Of a stretch of DNA of 64,000 bases, positions 1-8,720 are shown piece after piece. Position numbers and translations under genes: made by a program. Source of the DNA: Rhodococcus wratislaviensis (GTDB lineage: Bacteria > Actinomycetota > Actinomycetes > Mycobacteriales > Mycobacteriaceae); contig NZ_UAUI01000003.1 in the NCBI RefSeq assembly GCF_900455735.1, forward strand, positions 141,337 to 205,336, written 5' to 3'. Within the stretch, counting starts at the first letter, position 1, and every line of letters begins with the position of its first letter. The notes below the pieces were generated by a model that was not told the DNA's origin, did not search any database, and saw only the letters and a list, made by a program, of their open reading frames with translations.

Positions 1-262
1 ACTGCTGGAACCGATCGCCCCGGGAGTCCCCGACAATCCGGCGCCCTTCGTCATCGTCGGCATGATGGCCTGCTTCGGCAGTATCGCCCGCGCTCCTCTC
101 GCGGTCATGTTGATGGTCGCGGAGATGACGGGGAGCGTCGGTGTGCTGGTGCCGGGGATGATCGCTGTCGGACTCGCCTATCTCATCGTGCGGCGATCGG
201 GGAAGACGATCTACCGGGCGCAGCGCGAGAACCGTGCGGAGGCTCGGCTCGCCCCGGGATGA
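1..262 (+). CDS. ClC-family chloride channel/transporter, C-terminal fragment
   Basis: This is the 3' end of a gene that begins before the window; reading frame 2 is open from the first bases to the TGA at 260-262. The visible ~86 residues contain a hydrophobic segment with GMMACFGSIARAPLAVMLM followed by VAEMTGS and VPGMIAVGLAYLIV. This is the arrangement of the last membrane helices of ClC chloride channels and Cl-/H+ antiporters, which carry a conserved (R)APL...EMTG stretch. The protein ends with a short charged cytoplasmic tail. No CBS domain follows, so it is the CBS-less bacterial form. Partial because of the window edge. Confidence 0.8.
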   Translation, partial: LLEPIAPGVPDNPAPFVIVGMMACFGSIARAPLAVMLMVAEMTGSVGVLVPGMIAVGLAYLIVRRSGKTIYRAQRENRAEARLAPG

Positions 263-316
263 TCGGATCGGGGTCCGTGTGTGGAGGGCCGGGTGGATTC
301 CGGCATGCTTGTGGCC

Positions 317-1204
317 ATGACTGTTCACGTTCCTCAGTACGTCGACCTCCTCTGGCCAGCGCTTCAGGCTGCCATTGCTCTCGGTGGTTCGGCGTCCAAC
401 GAGGAGCTCGACAGCGCCGTCGTTGAGCGAGAAGGGCTTTCGTCCGACGTGCAGGGTGTGCTGCACGGTGACGGTCCCAGCACCGAGATCGAGTACCGGT
501 TGGCGTGGGCCCGTACCTACCTCAAGGGGATGGGTCTGCTCACGAACAGCAGGCGCGGGGTGTGGAGTGTGACGGAGAAGGGCCGCGAGGTCGCCGAGAG
601 CGAGATCCGACCGCTGCACGCCGAGTTCTCCGCCGAGAACCGCAAGAAGAATGCCGCCCGCAAATCGGCGAAGGCGGCGTCCCGCCGCAACGACGAGCCG
701 GATGCCAACATCGCCGAGGCCGAGAACGACGCGGACTGGAAAGACCTCCTCCTCGATACGGTCCTGAAGATGTCGCCGCCCGCGTTCGAGCGGCTGACCC
801 AGCGGTTGCTGCGGGAGGCGGGATTCTCGAGCGCGTCCGTCACCGGTCGCGGCGGCGACGGGGATATCGAGGGGCTCGGCGTGTACCAGTTGTCGCTGCT
901 CAGTTTCCCCGTGTTCTTCCAGTGCAAGCGCTACAGCGGCAGCGTCGGGGCGGGGGCGGTGCGCGATTTCCGCGGCGCGATGGCGGGCCGCGGCGAGAAG
1001 GGCCTGCTCATCACCACCGGGACCTTCACCGGTGACGCCCGCACGGAGTCCAAGAGGGACGGGGCACCGCCGATCGACCTCATCGACGGCGACCGGCTGT
1101 GCGACCTGTTGAAGGAGCATTCACTGGGTGTCCAGACCACCACGCGTCTCGTCGAGGACGTCGAGGTCAGGTCCGATTACTTCCACTCGCTGGAGCCGAA
1201 ATGA
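317..1204 (+). CDS. mrr: Mrr-type restriction endonuclease
   Basis: Type IV-like restriction protein of about 295 residues. The N-terminal part (VPQYVDLLWPALQAAIALGG, then a winged-helix-like region to about residue 90) matches the Mrr N-terminal DNA-binding domain. The C-terminal part is a PD-(D/E)xK-fold domain: FERLTQRLLREAGF, then GRGGDGDIEG and FQCKRY, the D...QxK pattern of Mrr catalytic domains, then DLIDGDRLCDLL. Mrr enzymes cleave DNA carrying foreign methylation. The open frame extends to a GTG at 281, but the ATG at 317 begins just before the conserved domain and is preferred; no strong ribosome site separates the choices. No methyltransferase or specificity gene lies beside it, as expected for a solitary type IV enzyme. 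Confidence 0.8.
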   Translation: MTVHVPQYVDLLWPALQAAIALGGSASNEELDSAVVEREGLSSDVQGVLHGDGPSTEIEYRLAWARTYLKGMGLLTNSRRGVWSVTEKGREVAESEIRPLHAEFSAENRKKNAARKSAKAASRRNDEPDANIAEAENDADWKDLLLDTVLKMSPPAFERLTQRLLREAGFSSASVTGRGGDGDIEGLGVYQLSLLSFPVFFQCKRYSGSVGAGAVRDFRGAMAGRGEKGLLITTGTFTGDARTESKRDGAPPIDLIDGDRLCDLLKEHSLGVQTTTRLVEDVEVRSDYFHSLEPK

Positions 1205-1370
1205 TCAGCGTCGGGTCACCGCCCCAGCGCCAGGACACTCTTTCCCGTTGCGGTATGGCCACGAAGCGATCACACAGGCCCTGAAGCGGTGCCGACAGCG
1301 TCTTCCCGTGTGTAAAGAGGAAGTTAAATACACATGTCACTGACGTGAAAAGCGACCGAGGGAAGTCGAT
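1205..1370. other. Intergenic gap upstream of the serine hydrolase
   Basis: No gene is seen. The last bases carry a good ribosome site (GAGGGAAG) 5 bases before the ATG at 1371. An AT-richer stretch (AAGTTAAATACACATGTCAC, 1321-1340) stands out from the GC-rich surroundings and could hold the promoter, but no clear -35/-10 pair was assigned. Confidence 0.4.
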
Positions 1371-2579
1371 ATGACGACCACATCGCCGTGGCCGTTGATG
1401 GGCCGCACGGTACGGCCGCCGGCGGGGATGCTGGCGGACCGGCGGTTCGCGATGCTCGTCGACCAGTTCTTCGGACTCTTCCACGACGCCAGCCAGGGCG
1501 GCGGCGCGCTGGCCGTCTATCTCCACGGTGAACCGGTCGTCGACGTGTGGGCCGGGTGGGCGAGCCGCGACACGTTCTGGCAGGACGACACCGTCACCCT
1601 CACGTTCTCCACGGGCAAGGGCGTCGCGTCCACCGTTCTGCACCGTCTCGCCGGACGCGGGATCATCGACTACGAGGCGCCGGTGGCGCAGTACTGGCCC
1701 GAGTTCGCCGCCGAGGGCAAGGACGAGATCACGGTGCGCGAACTGCTGTCGCACCGCGCCGGACTGCACCGGGTACGCGGGCTCGTGCCCGGACCGCTGA
1801 GTCTGATGGACCATTCCCTGGTCAGCGCCGCACTGGCCGCGGCGACCCCGGATCGGCGTCGGCTGAAGGTCCCCGGCTACCACGCGGTGACATTCGGTTC
1901 GCTCGTCGCCGAACTGACGTCCCGCGCGGCCGGAAAACCCTTCACGGAACTGGTGCGCACCGAGGTCGCCGAACCGCTCGGGGTGAAGGAATTCTGGTAC
2001 GAGGTGCCGCCGGCCGAGCGTGCCCGGATCGCGAGGACCTTCCCGCACATCAACCCGTTCGGCGTTCCGTGGGGAGCCACGTCGTTCGCGATGTCGCGGC
2101 TGCCCGGTCTGCGCAACGTGGCCGACGCCGGCATGCCCGCCGGTTTCGACGCCCTCGTCCGCAACCCCGCGATCCACGACAGCGTGATGCCGGGGTGGAA
2201 CGGCGTGTTCAGCGCCCGCGCGCTGGCGCGGATGTACGGGGCGCTGGCGAACGGCGGAACGGTCGGCGGTGTGGAGTTCCTCCCACCGGACGTCGTGGCG
2301 ACGTTGAGTCAGGTGCAGACGACGGCCCGCGACTACGTTCTGGGCATTCCGATGAACTGGCGGCTCGGCTACCACGCGGGGATGGTGGCACGTCGCAGGC
2401 AGCCGTCGAATACTTTCGGGCACTACGGGTTGGGCGGGTCGGGTGCGTTCGCCGACGCCGACACCGGGCTGTCGATCGCCTTCGTCACCAACCGGCTCGG
2501 CAACATGCTGACCCCCATCGCCGATCTCCGCCTGCCGAAGCTCGGGTCGACGGCGCTCGCCATCGCCGAGAAGCTGTAG
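1371..2579 (+). CDS. Beta-lactamase-fold serine hydrolase (class C/esterase EstB type)
   Basis: A 402-residue cytoplasmic serine hydrolase of the class C beta-lactamase/penicillin-binding family; many relatives are esterases rather than drug-resistance enzymes. The nucleophile motif S80-T-G-K83 lies in TFSTGKGVAST. The second motif is Y170-H-A in VPGYHAVTFG, with the usual Asn/Ser replaced, as in family VIII esterases. A third motif H351-Y-G-L-G-G takes the place of KTG. LLSHRAGL (about 126-132) is the conserved stretch after the nucleophile helix. There is no signal peptide. ATG start with a strong ribosome site. The substrate cannot be read from the sequence, and a resistance role is not supported. 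Confidence 0.85.
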   Translation: MTTTSPWPLMGRTVRPPAGMLADRRFAMLVDQFFGLFHDASQGGGALAVYLHGEPVVDVWAGWASRDTFWQDDTVTLTFSTGKGVASTVLHRLAGRGIIDYEAPVAQYWPEFAAEGKDEITVRELLSHRAGLHRVRGLVPGPLSLMDHSLVSAALAAATPDRRRLKVPGYHAVTFGSLVAELTSRAAGKPFTELVRTEVAEPLGVKEFWYEVPPAERARIARTFPHINPFGVPWGATSFAMSRLPGLRNVADAGMPAGFDALVRNPAIHDSVMPGWNGVFSARALARMYGALANGGTVGGVEFLPPDVVATLSQVQTTARDYVLGIPMNWRLGYHAGMVARRRQPSNTFGHYGLGGSGAFADADTGLSIAFVTNRLGNMLTPIADLRLPKLGSTALAIAEKL

Positions 2580-2672
2580 CCGGGCGGCTCGCGCCGCCGG
2601 TGGAACCAATTCGATGTAGACGCGCCGTTTTTCGATCGACGCGAGCCTCCGGTCTGGAGGGCGGGGGACCGG

Positions 2673-2678
2673 TAGCAT
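2673..2678 (+). promoter_or_regulatory. -10-like box for a leaderless transcript of the receiver gene
   Basis: TAGCAT ends 7 bases before the GTG start at 2686 and no Shine-Dalgarno sequence lies between. This spacing is what is expected when transcription starts at the start codon itself, which is common in Mycobacteriales. A -35 element was not assigned. Confidence 0.4.
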
Positions 2679-2685
2679 CGGGTCC

Positions 2686-3108
2686 GTGACCGACGCGACC
2701 GCCCACACCAGCCGTGCTGATCGGTTGCGTGTCCTCGTCTACAGCGACGATGCGACCACCCGCCAGAAGGTCGTTCTGGCGCTGGGGACGCGTCCGCACC
2801 CCGACCTCCCGGAGTTGGAGTACGTCGAGGTGGCGACCGCGCCCGTGGTGATCCGGCAGATGGATGCCGGCGGTATCGACCTTGCAATCCTGGACGGGGA
2901 GGCGGTCCCCGCGGGCGGGATGGGGATCGCGAAGCAGTTGAAGGACGAGATCGACGACTGCCCCCCGATCCTGGTCCTGACCGGCCGCCCCGACGACGCC
3001 TGGCTGGCCACGTGGTCGCGGGCCGAGGCCGCGGTGCCGCACCCGCTCGACCCGATCCGGTTGTCCGAAGCGGTCATAGCGCTGCTACGCACCCGCCTCT
3101 CAGCTTAG
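2686..3108 (+). CDS. Response-regulator receiver-like protein (stand-alone, Rv3143-like)
   Basis: A 140-residue single CheY-like receiver domain with no output domain. The first strand reads LRVLVYSDD (acidic pair D21-D22). The phospho-acceptor position is D70 in LAILDGE, and the Thr position is T99 in ILVLTGR. The invariant lysine of the KP motif is replaced: the loop reads VPHPLDP with H119. Either phosphotransfer is altered or the domain works as a phosphorylation-independent adaptor. A similar receiver gene (Rv3143) precedes nuoA in M. tuberculosis, so this is a conserved neighbour of Complex I. No histidine kinase is nearby. GTG start, probably leaderless. Confidence 0.75.
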   Translation: MTDATAHTSRADRLRVLVYSDDATTRQKVVLALGTRPHPDLPELEYVEVATAPVVIRQMDAGGIDLAILDGEAVPAGGMGIAKQLKDEIDDCPPILVLTGRPDDAWLATWSRAEAAVPHPLDPIRLSEAVIALLRTRLSA

Positions 3109-3239
3109 GCTCCCCTGACTCCGTTTCCCGCTGCGTGAAGGTGCATCGAGCGCCTGTGCCGCAGGGGTTTTCCGTACTTCGAGATCGCCTGGAACTCGCA
3201 CGGTCAAATCGACCGGGCTCGACGACTTCCCTTGTACGC

Positions 3240-3255
3240 TGTGGCATAACTCACA
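3240..3255. promoter_or_regulatory. CRP/GlxR-like operator upstream of nuoA
   Basis: TGTGGCATAACTCACA matches the CRP-family consensus TGTGA-N6-TCACA at all but one defined base (fifth base G instead of A). It ends 71 bases before the nuoA ATG, in the 218-bp gap that must hold the operon promoter. A further CTTGT...ACAAG inverted pair surrounds it. Regulation by a cAMP-responsive CRP-family regulator is inferred from the motif alone. Confidence 0.5.
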
Positions 3256-3326
3256 AGAGCGTAGCTTCGGAAACGACCGTCCGGGAATCGGGCGGACAGG
3301 CTCGGGAAGAGGGGAGCTGAGACGGC

Positions 3327-3686
3327 ATGAATGTCTACGTGCCGATCCTCGTGCTCGGGGCGATTGCGGTCGCGTTCGCGGTCTTCTCCGTGATCGTGGC
3401 GAGGATCGTCGGTCCGAGGCGCTACAACCGTGCCAAGCTCGACGCCTACGAGTGCGGCATCGAGCCGACGCTCTCGCCTCTGGGTGCGGGCCGCATCCCG
3501 GTGAAGTACTACCTGACGGCCATGTTGTTCATCATCTTCGACATCGAGATCGTGTTCCTCTATCCGTGGGCTGTCCATTTCGATGCTCTCGGCTTCTTCG
3601 GTCTCGGGGCCATGGCCCTGTTCATCTTCAACGTCTCCGTCGCCTACGCGTACGAGTGGCGGCGTGGCGGTCTCAGTTGGGACTGA
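3327..3686 (+). CDS. nuoA: NADH-quinone oxidoreductase subunit A
   Basis: Small membrane subunit of Complex I (119 residues), at the junction of the peripheral and membrane arms near the quinone tunnel. It has three predicted membrane helices: an N-terminal one (VPILVLGAIAVAFAVFSVI) and two after a cytoplasmic loop. The loop holds the family signature Y-E-C-G-I-E-P and the conserved VKYYLTAMLFIIFDIEIVF segment. ATG start with a GAGGGGAG ribosome site. First gene of the nuo operon; nuoB follows after 49 bases. Confidence 0.97.
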   Translation: MNVYVPILVLGAIAVAFAVFSVIVARIVGPRRYNRAKLDAYECGIEPTLSPLGAGRIPVKYYLTAMLFIIFDIEIVFLYPWAVHFDALGFFGLGAMALFIFNVSVAYAYEWRRGGLSWD

Positions 3687-3735
3687 CCTGTCCCCCCAGC
3701 GATCCAAAAGCTAAGTCGGAAGAGAAGAGTCGGAT

Positions 3736-4290
3736 ATGGGCATCGAGGAGAAGCTGCCGAGCGGCTTCCTGCTGACCACGGTCGAAGGGCTCGCGGGCTA
3801 TGTCCGCAAGGGCTCGCTGTGGCCGGCGAGTTTCGGGCTCGCCTGCTGCGCGATCGAGATGATGGCCACCGCCGGCGGACGCTTCGACATCGCCCGTTTC
3901 GGCATGGAGGCGTTCCGGGCGTCGCCGCGGCAGGCGGACCTGATGATCGTGGCCGGCCGGGTGAGCCAGAAGATGGCCCCGGTGCTGCGGCAGATCTACG
4001 ACCAGATGGTGGAGCCGAAGTGGGTGCTGGCGATGGGCGTCTGCGCGTCGTCGGGCGGCATGTTCAACAACTACGCGATCGTGCAGGGCGTCGACCACAT
4101 CGTGCCGGTGGACATCTATCTGCCCGGGTGCCCGCCCCGGCCCGAGATGTTGTTGAACGCGATCCTCACCCTGCACGAGAAGATCCAGCAGATGCCGCTC
4201 GGCGTTCACCGCGAGGAGGTGGCACGGGCGGCGGAGCAGGCGGCGCTGGCCGCCACCCCCACCATCCAGATGAAGGGCCTCCTGAGATGA
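3736..4290 (+). CDS. nuoB: NADH-quinone oxidoreductase subunit B
   Basis: Hydrophilic 184-residue subunit that binds the terminal [4Fe-4S] cluster N2, the direct electron donor to quinone. The four ligands are visible: the tandem C37-C38 in ACCAIEMM, C103 in [10 protein letters not shown] and C132 in GCPPRPE. It associates with NuoD at the base of the peripheral arm. The C-terminal ~25 residues ([15 protein letters not shown]) are a family-variable tail. The stop at 4288-4290 is followed by a repeat-rich 155-bp gap before nuoC rather than the tight coupling seen elsewhere in the operon. Confidence 0.97.
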   Translation: MGIEEKLPSGFLLTTVEGLAGYVRKGSLWPASFGLACCAIEMMATAGGRFDIARFGMEAFRASPRQADLMIVAGRVSQKMAPVLRQIYDQMVEPKWVLAMGVCASSGGMFNNYAIVQGVDHIVPVDIYLPGCPPRPEMLLNAILTLHEKIQQMPLGVHREEVARAAEQAALAATPTIQMKGLLR

Positions 4291-4307
4291 CCGGAGCGAG
4301 CGGCCGT

Positions 4308-4490
4308 GGTTCGAGGGAGCGAAGCGAACCGAGCAGAAGGTGCCGGGGCCGTGCGGTCTGGACTGAGGAGCGAGGGAGCGTAGCGAACCGAGTAGTTGGT
4401 GCCGGGGCCGTGCGGTCTGGACTGAGGAGCGAGGGAGCGTAGCGAGTGAGTGACGAGGGAAGACCGCACGACAAGGCCCCGGCGCCCGCG
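4308..4490. repeat. Palindromic repeat element with tandem partial copies in front of nuoC
   Basis: The complete copy has a stem (GCCGGGGCC and GTGCGGTCT at 4401-4418 pairing with AGACCGCAC at 4461-4469 and GGCCCCGGC at 4475-4483, with a 5-base bulge) around a 42-base loop at 4419-4460. The loop contains GAGGAG/GAGGGAG purine tracts and the nuoC GTG at 4446. A direct copy of the left half begins 59 bases earlier (4339 against 4398), and a still shorter remnant (CGAGGGAGCGAAGCGAACCG) lies at 4311-4330. The loop core is 38/42 identical to the one in front of nuoG (8769-8810). Confidence 0.8.
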
Positions 4491-5183
4491 AGCGAAGCGA
4501 GCAATGTCCCAGCGAGCCATGTCCCAGAACAGATCGGTGTGCGCAAGGGGCTGTTCGGGGTGCGGGGTAGTGGGGATACGTCGGGGTATGGGCGGTTGGT
4601 GCGTCCGGTGTTGTTGCCGGGGAGTACGCCGCGGCCGTATGGGGGGTATTTCGATGATGTCGCGGATGGGCTGGGGGCGGCGTTGGCGGAGTCGGGTGTG
4701 GGTTTCGAGGTGGCGATCGAGTCGGTTGTGGTGTTTCGGGGTGAGGTGACGTTCGGTGTGCGGCGGGAGTTTTTGCCTTTGGTGGCGCGGGCGTTGCGTG
4801 ATGAGCCGGATCTGCGGTTCGAGATGTGTCTGGGTGTGAATGGTGTGCATTTCCCGCAGGATGTGGGCCGGGAGTTGCATGCGGTGTATCCGTTGTTGTC
4901 GATTACGCACAATCGTCGGATCCGTCTGGAGGTGGCGGCGCCGGATGCGGATCCGCACATCCCGTCGTTGTATGAGGTGTATCCGACGAACGATTGGCAC
5001 GAGCGGGAGACGTACGACTTTTTCGGGATCGTGTTCGATGGTCATCCGTCGTTGACCCGGATCGAGATGCCGGATGACTGGCCGGGTCATCCGCAGCGGA
5101 AGGACTATCCGCTCGGCGGCATTCCCGTCGAGTACAAGGGCGCGGAGATCGCGCCGCCCGACGAGCGGCGGGGGTACAACTGA
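4446..5183 (+). CDS. nuoC: NADH-quinone oxidoreductase subunit C
   Basis: Hydrophilic 245-residue subunit of the peripheral arm; not fused to NuoD here. The conserved core starts near residue 29 ([11 protein letters not shown]) and contains [30 protein letters not shown], the signature [20 protein letters not shown], and [16 protein letters not shown]. The first ~28 residues are encoded inside the palindromic repeat. The GTG at 4446 is the plausible start, because all upstream sequence is repeat. Codon use is odd: third positions favour G and T (GTG, TTG, GAT, TAT, GGT), unlike the C-ending codons of nuoB and nuoE. The last base of its TGA stop is not shared: nuoD starts at 5183, overlapping by one base. 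Confidence 0.95.
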   Translation: MSDEGRPHDKAPAPASEASNVPASHVPEQIGVRKGLFGVRGSGDTSGYGRLVRPVLLPGSTPRPYGGYFDDVADGLGAALAESGVGFEVAIESVVVFRGEVTFGVRREFLPLVARALRDEPDLRFEMCLGVNGVHFPQDVGRELHAVYPLLSITHNRRIRLEVAAPDADPHIPSLYEVYPTNDWHERETYDFFGIVFDGHPSLTRIEMPDDWPGHPQRKDYPLGGIPVEYKGAEIAPPDERRGYN

Positions 5184-6499
5184 TGAGCGAGGACACGGTT
5201 TTCACTGTCGCCGGTCAGGACTGGGACGAGGTTGTCGATGCGGTGAAGGCGTCGTCGGGTGGTGCGGGTTCGGAGGGCGGCGAGGAGCGGATCGTCGTGA
5301 ATATGGGTCCGCAGCATCCGTCGACGCACGGGGTGTTGCGGCTCATCTTGGAGATCGAGGGTGAGACGGTCACGGAGGCCCGGTGCGGGATCGGTTATCT
5401 GCATACGGGGATCGAGAAGAACCTCGAGTATCGGACGTGGACGCAGGGCGTGACGTTCGTGACGCGGATGGATTACCTGTCGCCGTTCTTCAACGAGACG
5501 GCGTATTGCCTCGGTGTGGAGAAGTTGCTCGACATCACGGATCAGGTGCCGGAGCGGGCGAGTGTGATCCGGGTGATGTTGATGGAGCTCAACCGCATCT
5601 CTTCGCATCTGGTGGCGTTGGCCACGGGCGGCATGGAGTTGGGGGCGGTCACGGCGATGTTGTTCGGTTTCCGGGAACGTGAGCTGGTTCTGGACGTGTT
5701 CGAGATGATCACGGGGTTGCGCATGAATCATGCGTACATCCGGCCGGGGGGTTTGTCGCAGGATCTGCCGGAGGGTGCGGTGGAGAAGGTGCGCGAGTTG
5801 CTCACGTTGATGCCGGAACGGCTGCGGGACATGGAGAATCTCCTCAACGACAACCGCATCTGGAAGGGGCGCACCCAGGGCATCGGGTATCTCGACCTGA
5901 CGGGGTGCATGGCGCTCGGCATCACGGGTCCGATGCTGCGTGCGACGGGTCTGCCGCACGATCTGCGTAAGTCGCAGCCGTATTGCGGTTACGAGAATTA
6001 CGAGTTCGACGTCAGCACCGATACGGGGTGCGACGCGTACGGCCGTTATTTGATCCGGGTCGACGAGATGAAGGAGTCGTTGAAGATCGTCGAGCAGTGC
6101 CTCGACAAGTTGCGGCCGGGCCCGATCATGGCGGAGGACAAGAAGATCGCGTGGCCGGCGGATCTGACGTTGGGTCCCGACGGTCTGGGCAATTCGCCAG
6201 GGCACGTCCGCGAGATCATGGATTCGTCGATGGAGTCGCTGATTCATCACTTCAAGTTGGTGACGGAGGGTTTCCGGGTGCCGCCGGGCCAGGTGTATGT
6301 GGCGGTGGAGTCGCCGCGGGGTGAGCTCGGTGTGCACATGGTGAGCGACGGCGGAACCCGACCGTACCGGGTGCATTTCCGGGATCCGTCGTTCACGAAC
6401 CTGCAGTCGGTGGCGGCCACGTGTGAGGGCGGCATGGTTGCGGATGTCATTGCCGCGGTCGCGAGCATCGATCCGGTGATGGGGGGCGTGGACCGATGA
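5183..6499 (+). CDS. nuoD: NADH-quinone oxidoreductase subunit D
   Basis: A 438-residue 49-kDa-type subunit that forms the quinone-binding pocket with NuoB. The conserved stretch begins at [15 protein letters not shown] (about residue 39). Others visible are [34 protein letters not shown] and [11 protein letters not shown], with the C-terminal DPVMGGVDR typical of the family. The family derives from [NiFe]-hydrogenase large subunits but lacks the metal-site cysteines. The first ~35 residues are a low-conservation extension. It shares the G+T-ending codon bias of nuoC, fading toward the 3' end. Its ATG overlaps the nuoC stop and its stop overlaps the nuoE start (ATGA). Confidence 0.97.
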   Translation: MSEDTVFTVAGQDWDEVVDAVKASSGGAGSEGGEERIVVNMGPQHPSTHGVLRLILEIEGETVTEARCGIGYLHTGIEKNLEYRTWTQGVTFVTRMDYLSPFFNETAYCLGVEKLLDITDQVPERASVIRVMLMELNRISSHLVALATGGMELGAVTAMLFGFRERELVLDVFEMITGLRMNHAYIRPGGLSQDLPEGAVEKVRELLTLMPERLRDMENLLNDNRIWKGRTQGIGYLDLTGCMALGITGPMLRATGLPHDLRKSQPYCGYENYEFDVSTDTGCDAYGRYLIRVDEMKESLKIVEQCLDKLRPGPIMAEDKKIAWPADLTLGPDGLGNSPGHVREIMDSSMESLIHHFKLVTEGFRVPPGQVYVAVESPRGELGVHMVSDGGTRPYRVHFRDPSFTNLQSVAATCEGGMVADVIAAVASIDPVMGGVDR

Positions 6500-7419
6500 C
6501 CGAGCAAGCAGCACCGAAGCAAACCCCCATCTTCATCGAGTTCGGGCCCCGGCCGGAGGAGCACGGGCTGCTGGTGCGGCCGGGGGCGCGTGAGGAGTAC
6601 CCGCCGGAGGTCGGTGCGCGGTTGGATGCCGATGCCGACGTCGTCGTCGCGCGGTACCCGAATTCGCGTTCCGCGCTGCTGCCGCTGCTGCATCTGGTGC
6701 AGGCGGAGGACGGCTGGATCACGCCGGCGGGGATCGAGTTCTGTGCCTGCCGGCTCGGGTTGACCGGCGCCGAGGTGGCTGCGGTGGCGACGTTCTATTC
6801 GATGTACCGGCGCGATCCGACGGGCGACTACTACGTCGGTGTGTGCACCAACACGTTGTGCGCGATCATGGGCGGCGACGCGATCCTCGCCGCGCTGGAG
6901 GAGCATCTCGACCTGCCGCATGGCGGCACGTCCGCGGACGGCAAGGTCACGCTGGAGCACATCGAGTGCAATGCGGCGTGCGATTACGCCCCGGTGGTGA
7001 TGGTCAATTGGGAGTTCTTCGACAACCAGACCCCGGAGTCGGCTCGCTCGCTCGTCGATTCCCTGCGTTCGGGGGAGCGGGTGTCGCCGAGCCGCGGCGC
7101 GGCGCTGTGCACGTTCCGGGAGACCGCGAGAATTCTCGCTGGGTTCCCCGACGAGCGTCCGGGTGCGCTGGCGGAGGGCGGCTCCGCGGGCGACGCCACA
7201 CTGGCCGGCCTGCGGGTGGCGCACGAACGGGGTATGGCAGCGCCGGATCCTGCGGAGACGTCGCTGATCCCGGAGCCGCCGTCGCGGGACACCGAGCCGG
7301 TGGCGGCGGAATCGGCGAAGGACCAGCCGGCGCCTGCCCCGTCCGCGACGGTGCCGCCGGATCGGTCCACCTCCGAGACGGATCCGGCGGACACCGACCC
7401 GGGTCGAAAGGGAGACTGA
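6496..7419 (+). CDS. nuoE: NADH-quinone oxidoreductase subunit E
   Basis: A 307-residue 24-kDa-type subunit that binds the off-path [2Fe-2S] cluster N1a and pairs with NuoF at the NADH site. Ligands are C117 and C122 (GVCTNTLC) and C158 and C162 ([11 protein letters not shown]), with the classic x4/x35/x3 spacing. The thioredoxin-like fold ends near residue 185. The remaining ~120 residues are low-complexity, rich in Pro, Ala, Glu and Asp and probably disordered, which makes this subunit longer than usual (about 170-250 residues). ATGA overlap with nuoD; nuoF starts one base after its stop. Confidence 0.96.
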   Translation: MTEQAAPKQTPIFIEFGPRPEEHGLLVRPGAREEYPPEVGARLDADADVVVARYPNSRSALLPLLHLVQAEDGWITPAGIEFCACRLGLTGAEVAAVATFYSMYRRDPTGDYYVGVCTNTLCAIMGGDAILAALEEHLDLPHGGTSADGKVTLEHIECNAACDYAPVVMVNWEFFDNQTPESARSLVDSLRSGERVSPSRGAALCTFRETARILAGFPDERPGALAEGGSAGDATLAGLRVAHERGMAAPDPAETSLIPEPPSRDTEPVAAESAKDQPAPAPSATVPPDRSTSETDPADTDPGRKGD

Positions 7420-7420
7420 C

Positions 7421-8719
7421 ATGCCGCTGACCCCTGTCCTCAGCCGTTACTGGGACGAGCCCGAGTCCTGGACCCTCGACACGTACCGTCGCCACGACGG
7501 GTACGAGGGCCTGCAGAAGGCGCTGCGCATGGAGCCGGACGAGGTCATCTCGACGGTCAAGGAGGCCGGCCTGCGCGGTCGTGGTGGTGCCGGGTTCCCG
7601 ACCGGGATGAAGTGGTCGTTCATCCCGCAGGGCGACGACAAGCCGCACTACCTCGTGGTCAACGCCGACGAGTCCGAACCGGGCACCTGCAAGGACATGC
7701 CGCTTATGCTGGCCACGCCGCACGCGCTCGTGGAGGGCGTCATCATCGCGGCGTACGCGATCCGCGCCGGGCACGCGTTCATCTATGTGCGCGGCGAGGT
7801 GGTGCCGGTGCTGCGCCGGCTGCAGGCCGCGGTCGCGGAGGCGTATGCGGCGGGCTACCTCGGCACGAACATCCTGGGCACCGGTTTCGACCTCGAACTG
7901 GTCGTGCACGCGGGTGCGGGGGCGTACATCTGCGGGGAGGAGACGGCGCTGCTCGATTCGCTGGAGGGGCGCCGCGGTCAGCCTCGGTTGCGTCCGCCGT
8001 TCCCCGCGGTGGCCGGTCTCTACGCGTCACCGACCGTCGTCAACAACGTCGAGTCGATTGCGAGTGTCCCGCCGATCATCGTGAACGGCATCGAGTGGTT
8101 CCGGTCGATGGGCAGCGAGAAGTCGCCCGGCTTCACCCTGTACTCCCTGTCCGGGCACGTGACGAAGCCCGGACAGTACGAGGCCCCGCTCGGAATCACC
8201 CTGCGGGAGTTGCTCGAGTACGCGGGCGGAGTCCGCGCCGGGCACCGATTGAAGTTCTGGACCCCGGGCGGTTCCTCGACGCCGATCTTCACCGACGAGC
8301 ATCTCGACGTCGCCCTCGACTACGAGGGTGTCGGCGCCGCCGGATCGATGCTGGGCACCAAGGCGTTGCAGATCTTCGACGAGACCACGTGCGTGGTGCG
8401 TGCCGTGCTCCGCTGGACCGAGTTCTATGCGCACGAGTCGTGCGGGAAGTGCACGCCCTGCCGGGAAGGCACCTACTGGCTGGTGCAGATCCTGGAGCGG
8501 CTCGAGAGGGGGGAGGGGACCGACGCCGATCTGGAGAAGCTGCTCGACATCGCCGACAATATCCTCGGCAAGTCGTTCTGCGCTCTCGGTGACGGTGCGG
8601 CCAGCCCGATCATGTCCTCCATCAAGTACTTCCGCGACGAGTACCTCGCACACTTCGAGCAGGGTGGCTGCCCGTTCGACCCGCATCAGTCCACGCTCAT
8701 GGCGGGAGTGCATGCATGA
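7421..8719 (+). CDS. nuoF: NADH-quinone oxidoreductase subunit F (NADH/FMN-binding)
   Basis: A 432-residue 51-kDa-type subunit: binds NADH and FMN and cluster N3, the entry point for electrons. The nucleotide-binding glycine-rich stretch is [15 protein letters not shown] (about 50-64), followed by [13 protein letters not shown] (FMN region) and [18 protein letters not shown]. The cluster ligands are in [12 protein letters not shown] and, further on, FCALGDGA. The gene ends at 8719, and a repeat element separates it from nuoG. Confidence 0.97.
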   Translation: MPLTPVLSRYWDEPESWTLDTYRRHDGYEGLQKALRMEPDEVISTVKEAGLRGRGGAGFPTGMKWSFIPQGDDKPHYLVVNADESEPGTCKDMPLMLATPHALVEGVIIAAYAIRAGHAFIYVRGEVVPVLRRLQAAVAEAYAAGYLGTNILGTGFDLELVVHAGAGAYICGEETALLDSLEGRRGQPRLRPPFPAVAGLYASPTVVNNVESIASVPPIIVNGIEWFRSMGSEKSPGFTLYSLSGHVTKPGQYEAPLGITLRELLEYAGGVRAGHRLKFWTPGGSSTPIFTDEHLDVALDYEGVGAAGSMLGTKALQIFDETTCVVRAVLRWTEFYAHESCGKCTPCREGTYWLVQILERLERGEGTDADLEKLLDIADNILGKSFCALGDGAASPIMSSIKYFRDEYLAHFEQGGCPFDPHQSTLMAGVHA

Positions 8720-8720
8720 A

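Noticed and set aside
1371..2579. Beta-lactamase resistance gene
   Set aside because: Has SxxK but not the YxN and KTG set of true class C enzymes and no signal peptide; fits the esterase branch.
5105..6514. Long minus-strand open frame (469 codons) across nuoD
   Set aside because: Arg/His-rich translation with no motif, fully antisense to nuoD. Similar long antisense frames at 13779-15761, 15962-17923 and 17866-19530 are by-products of GC-rich codons.
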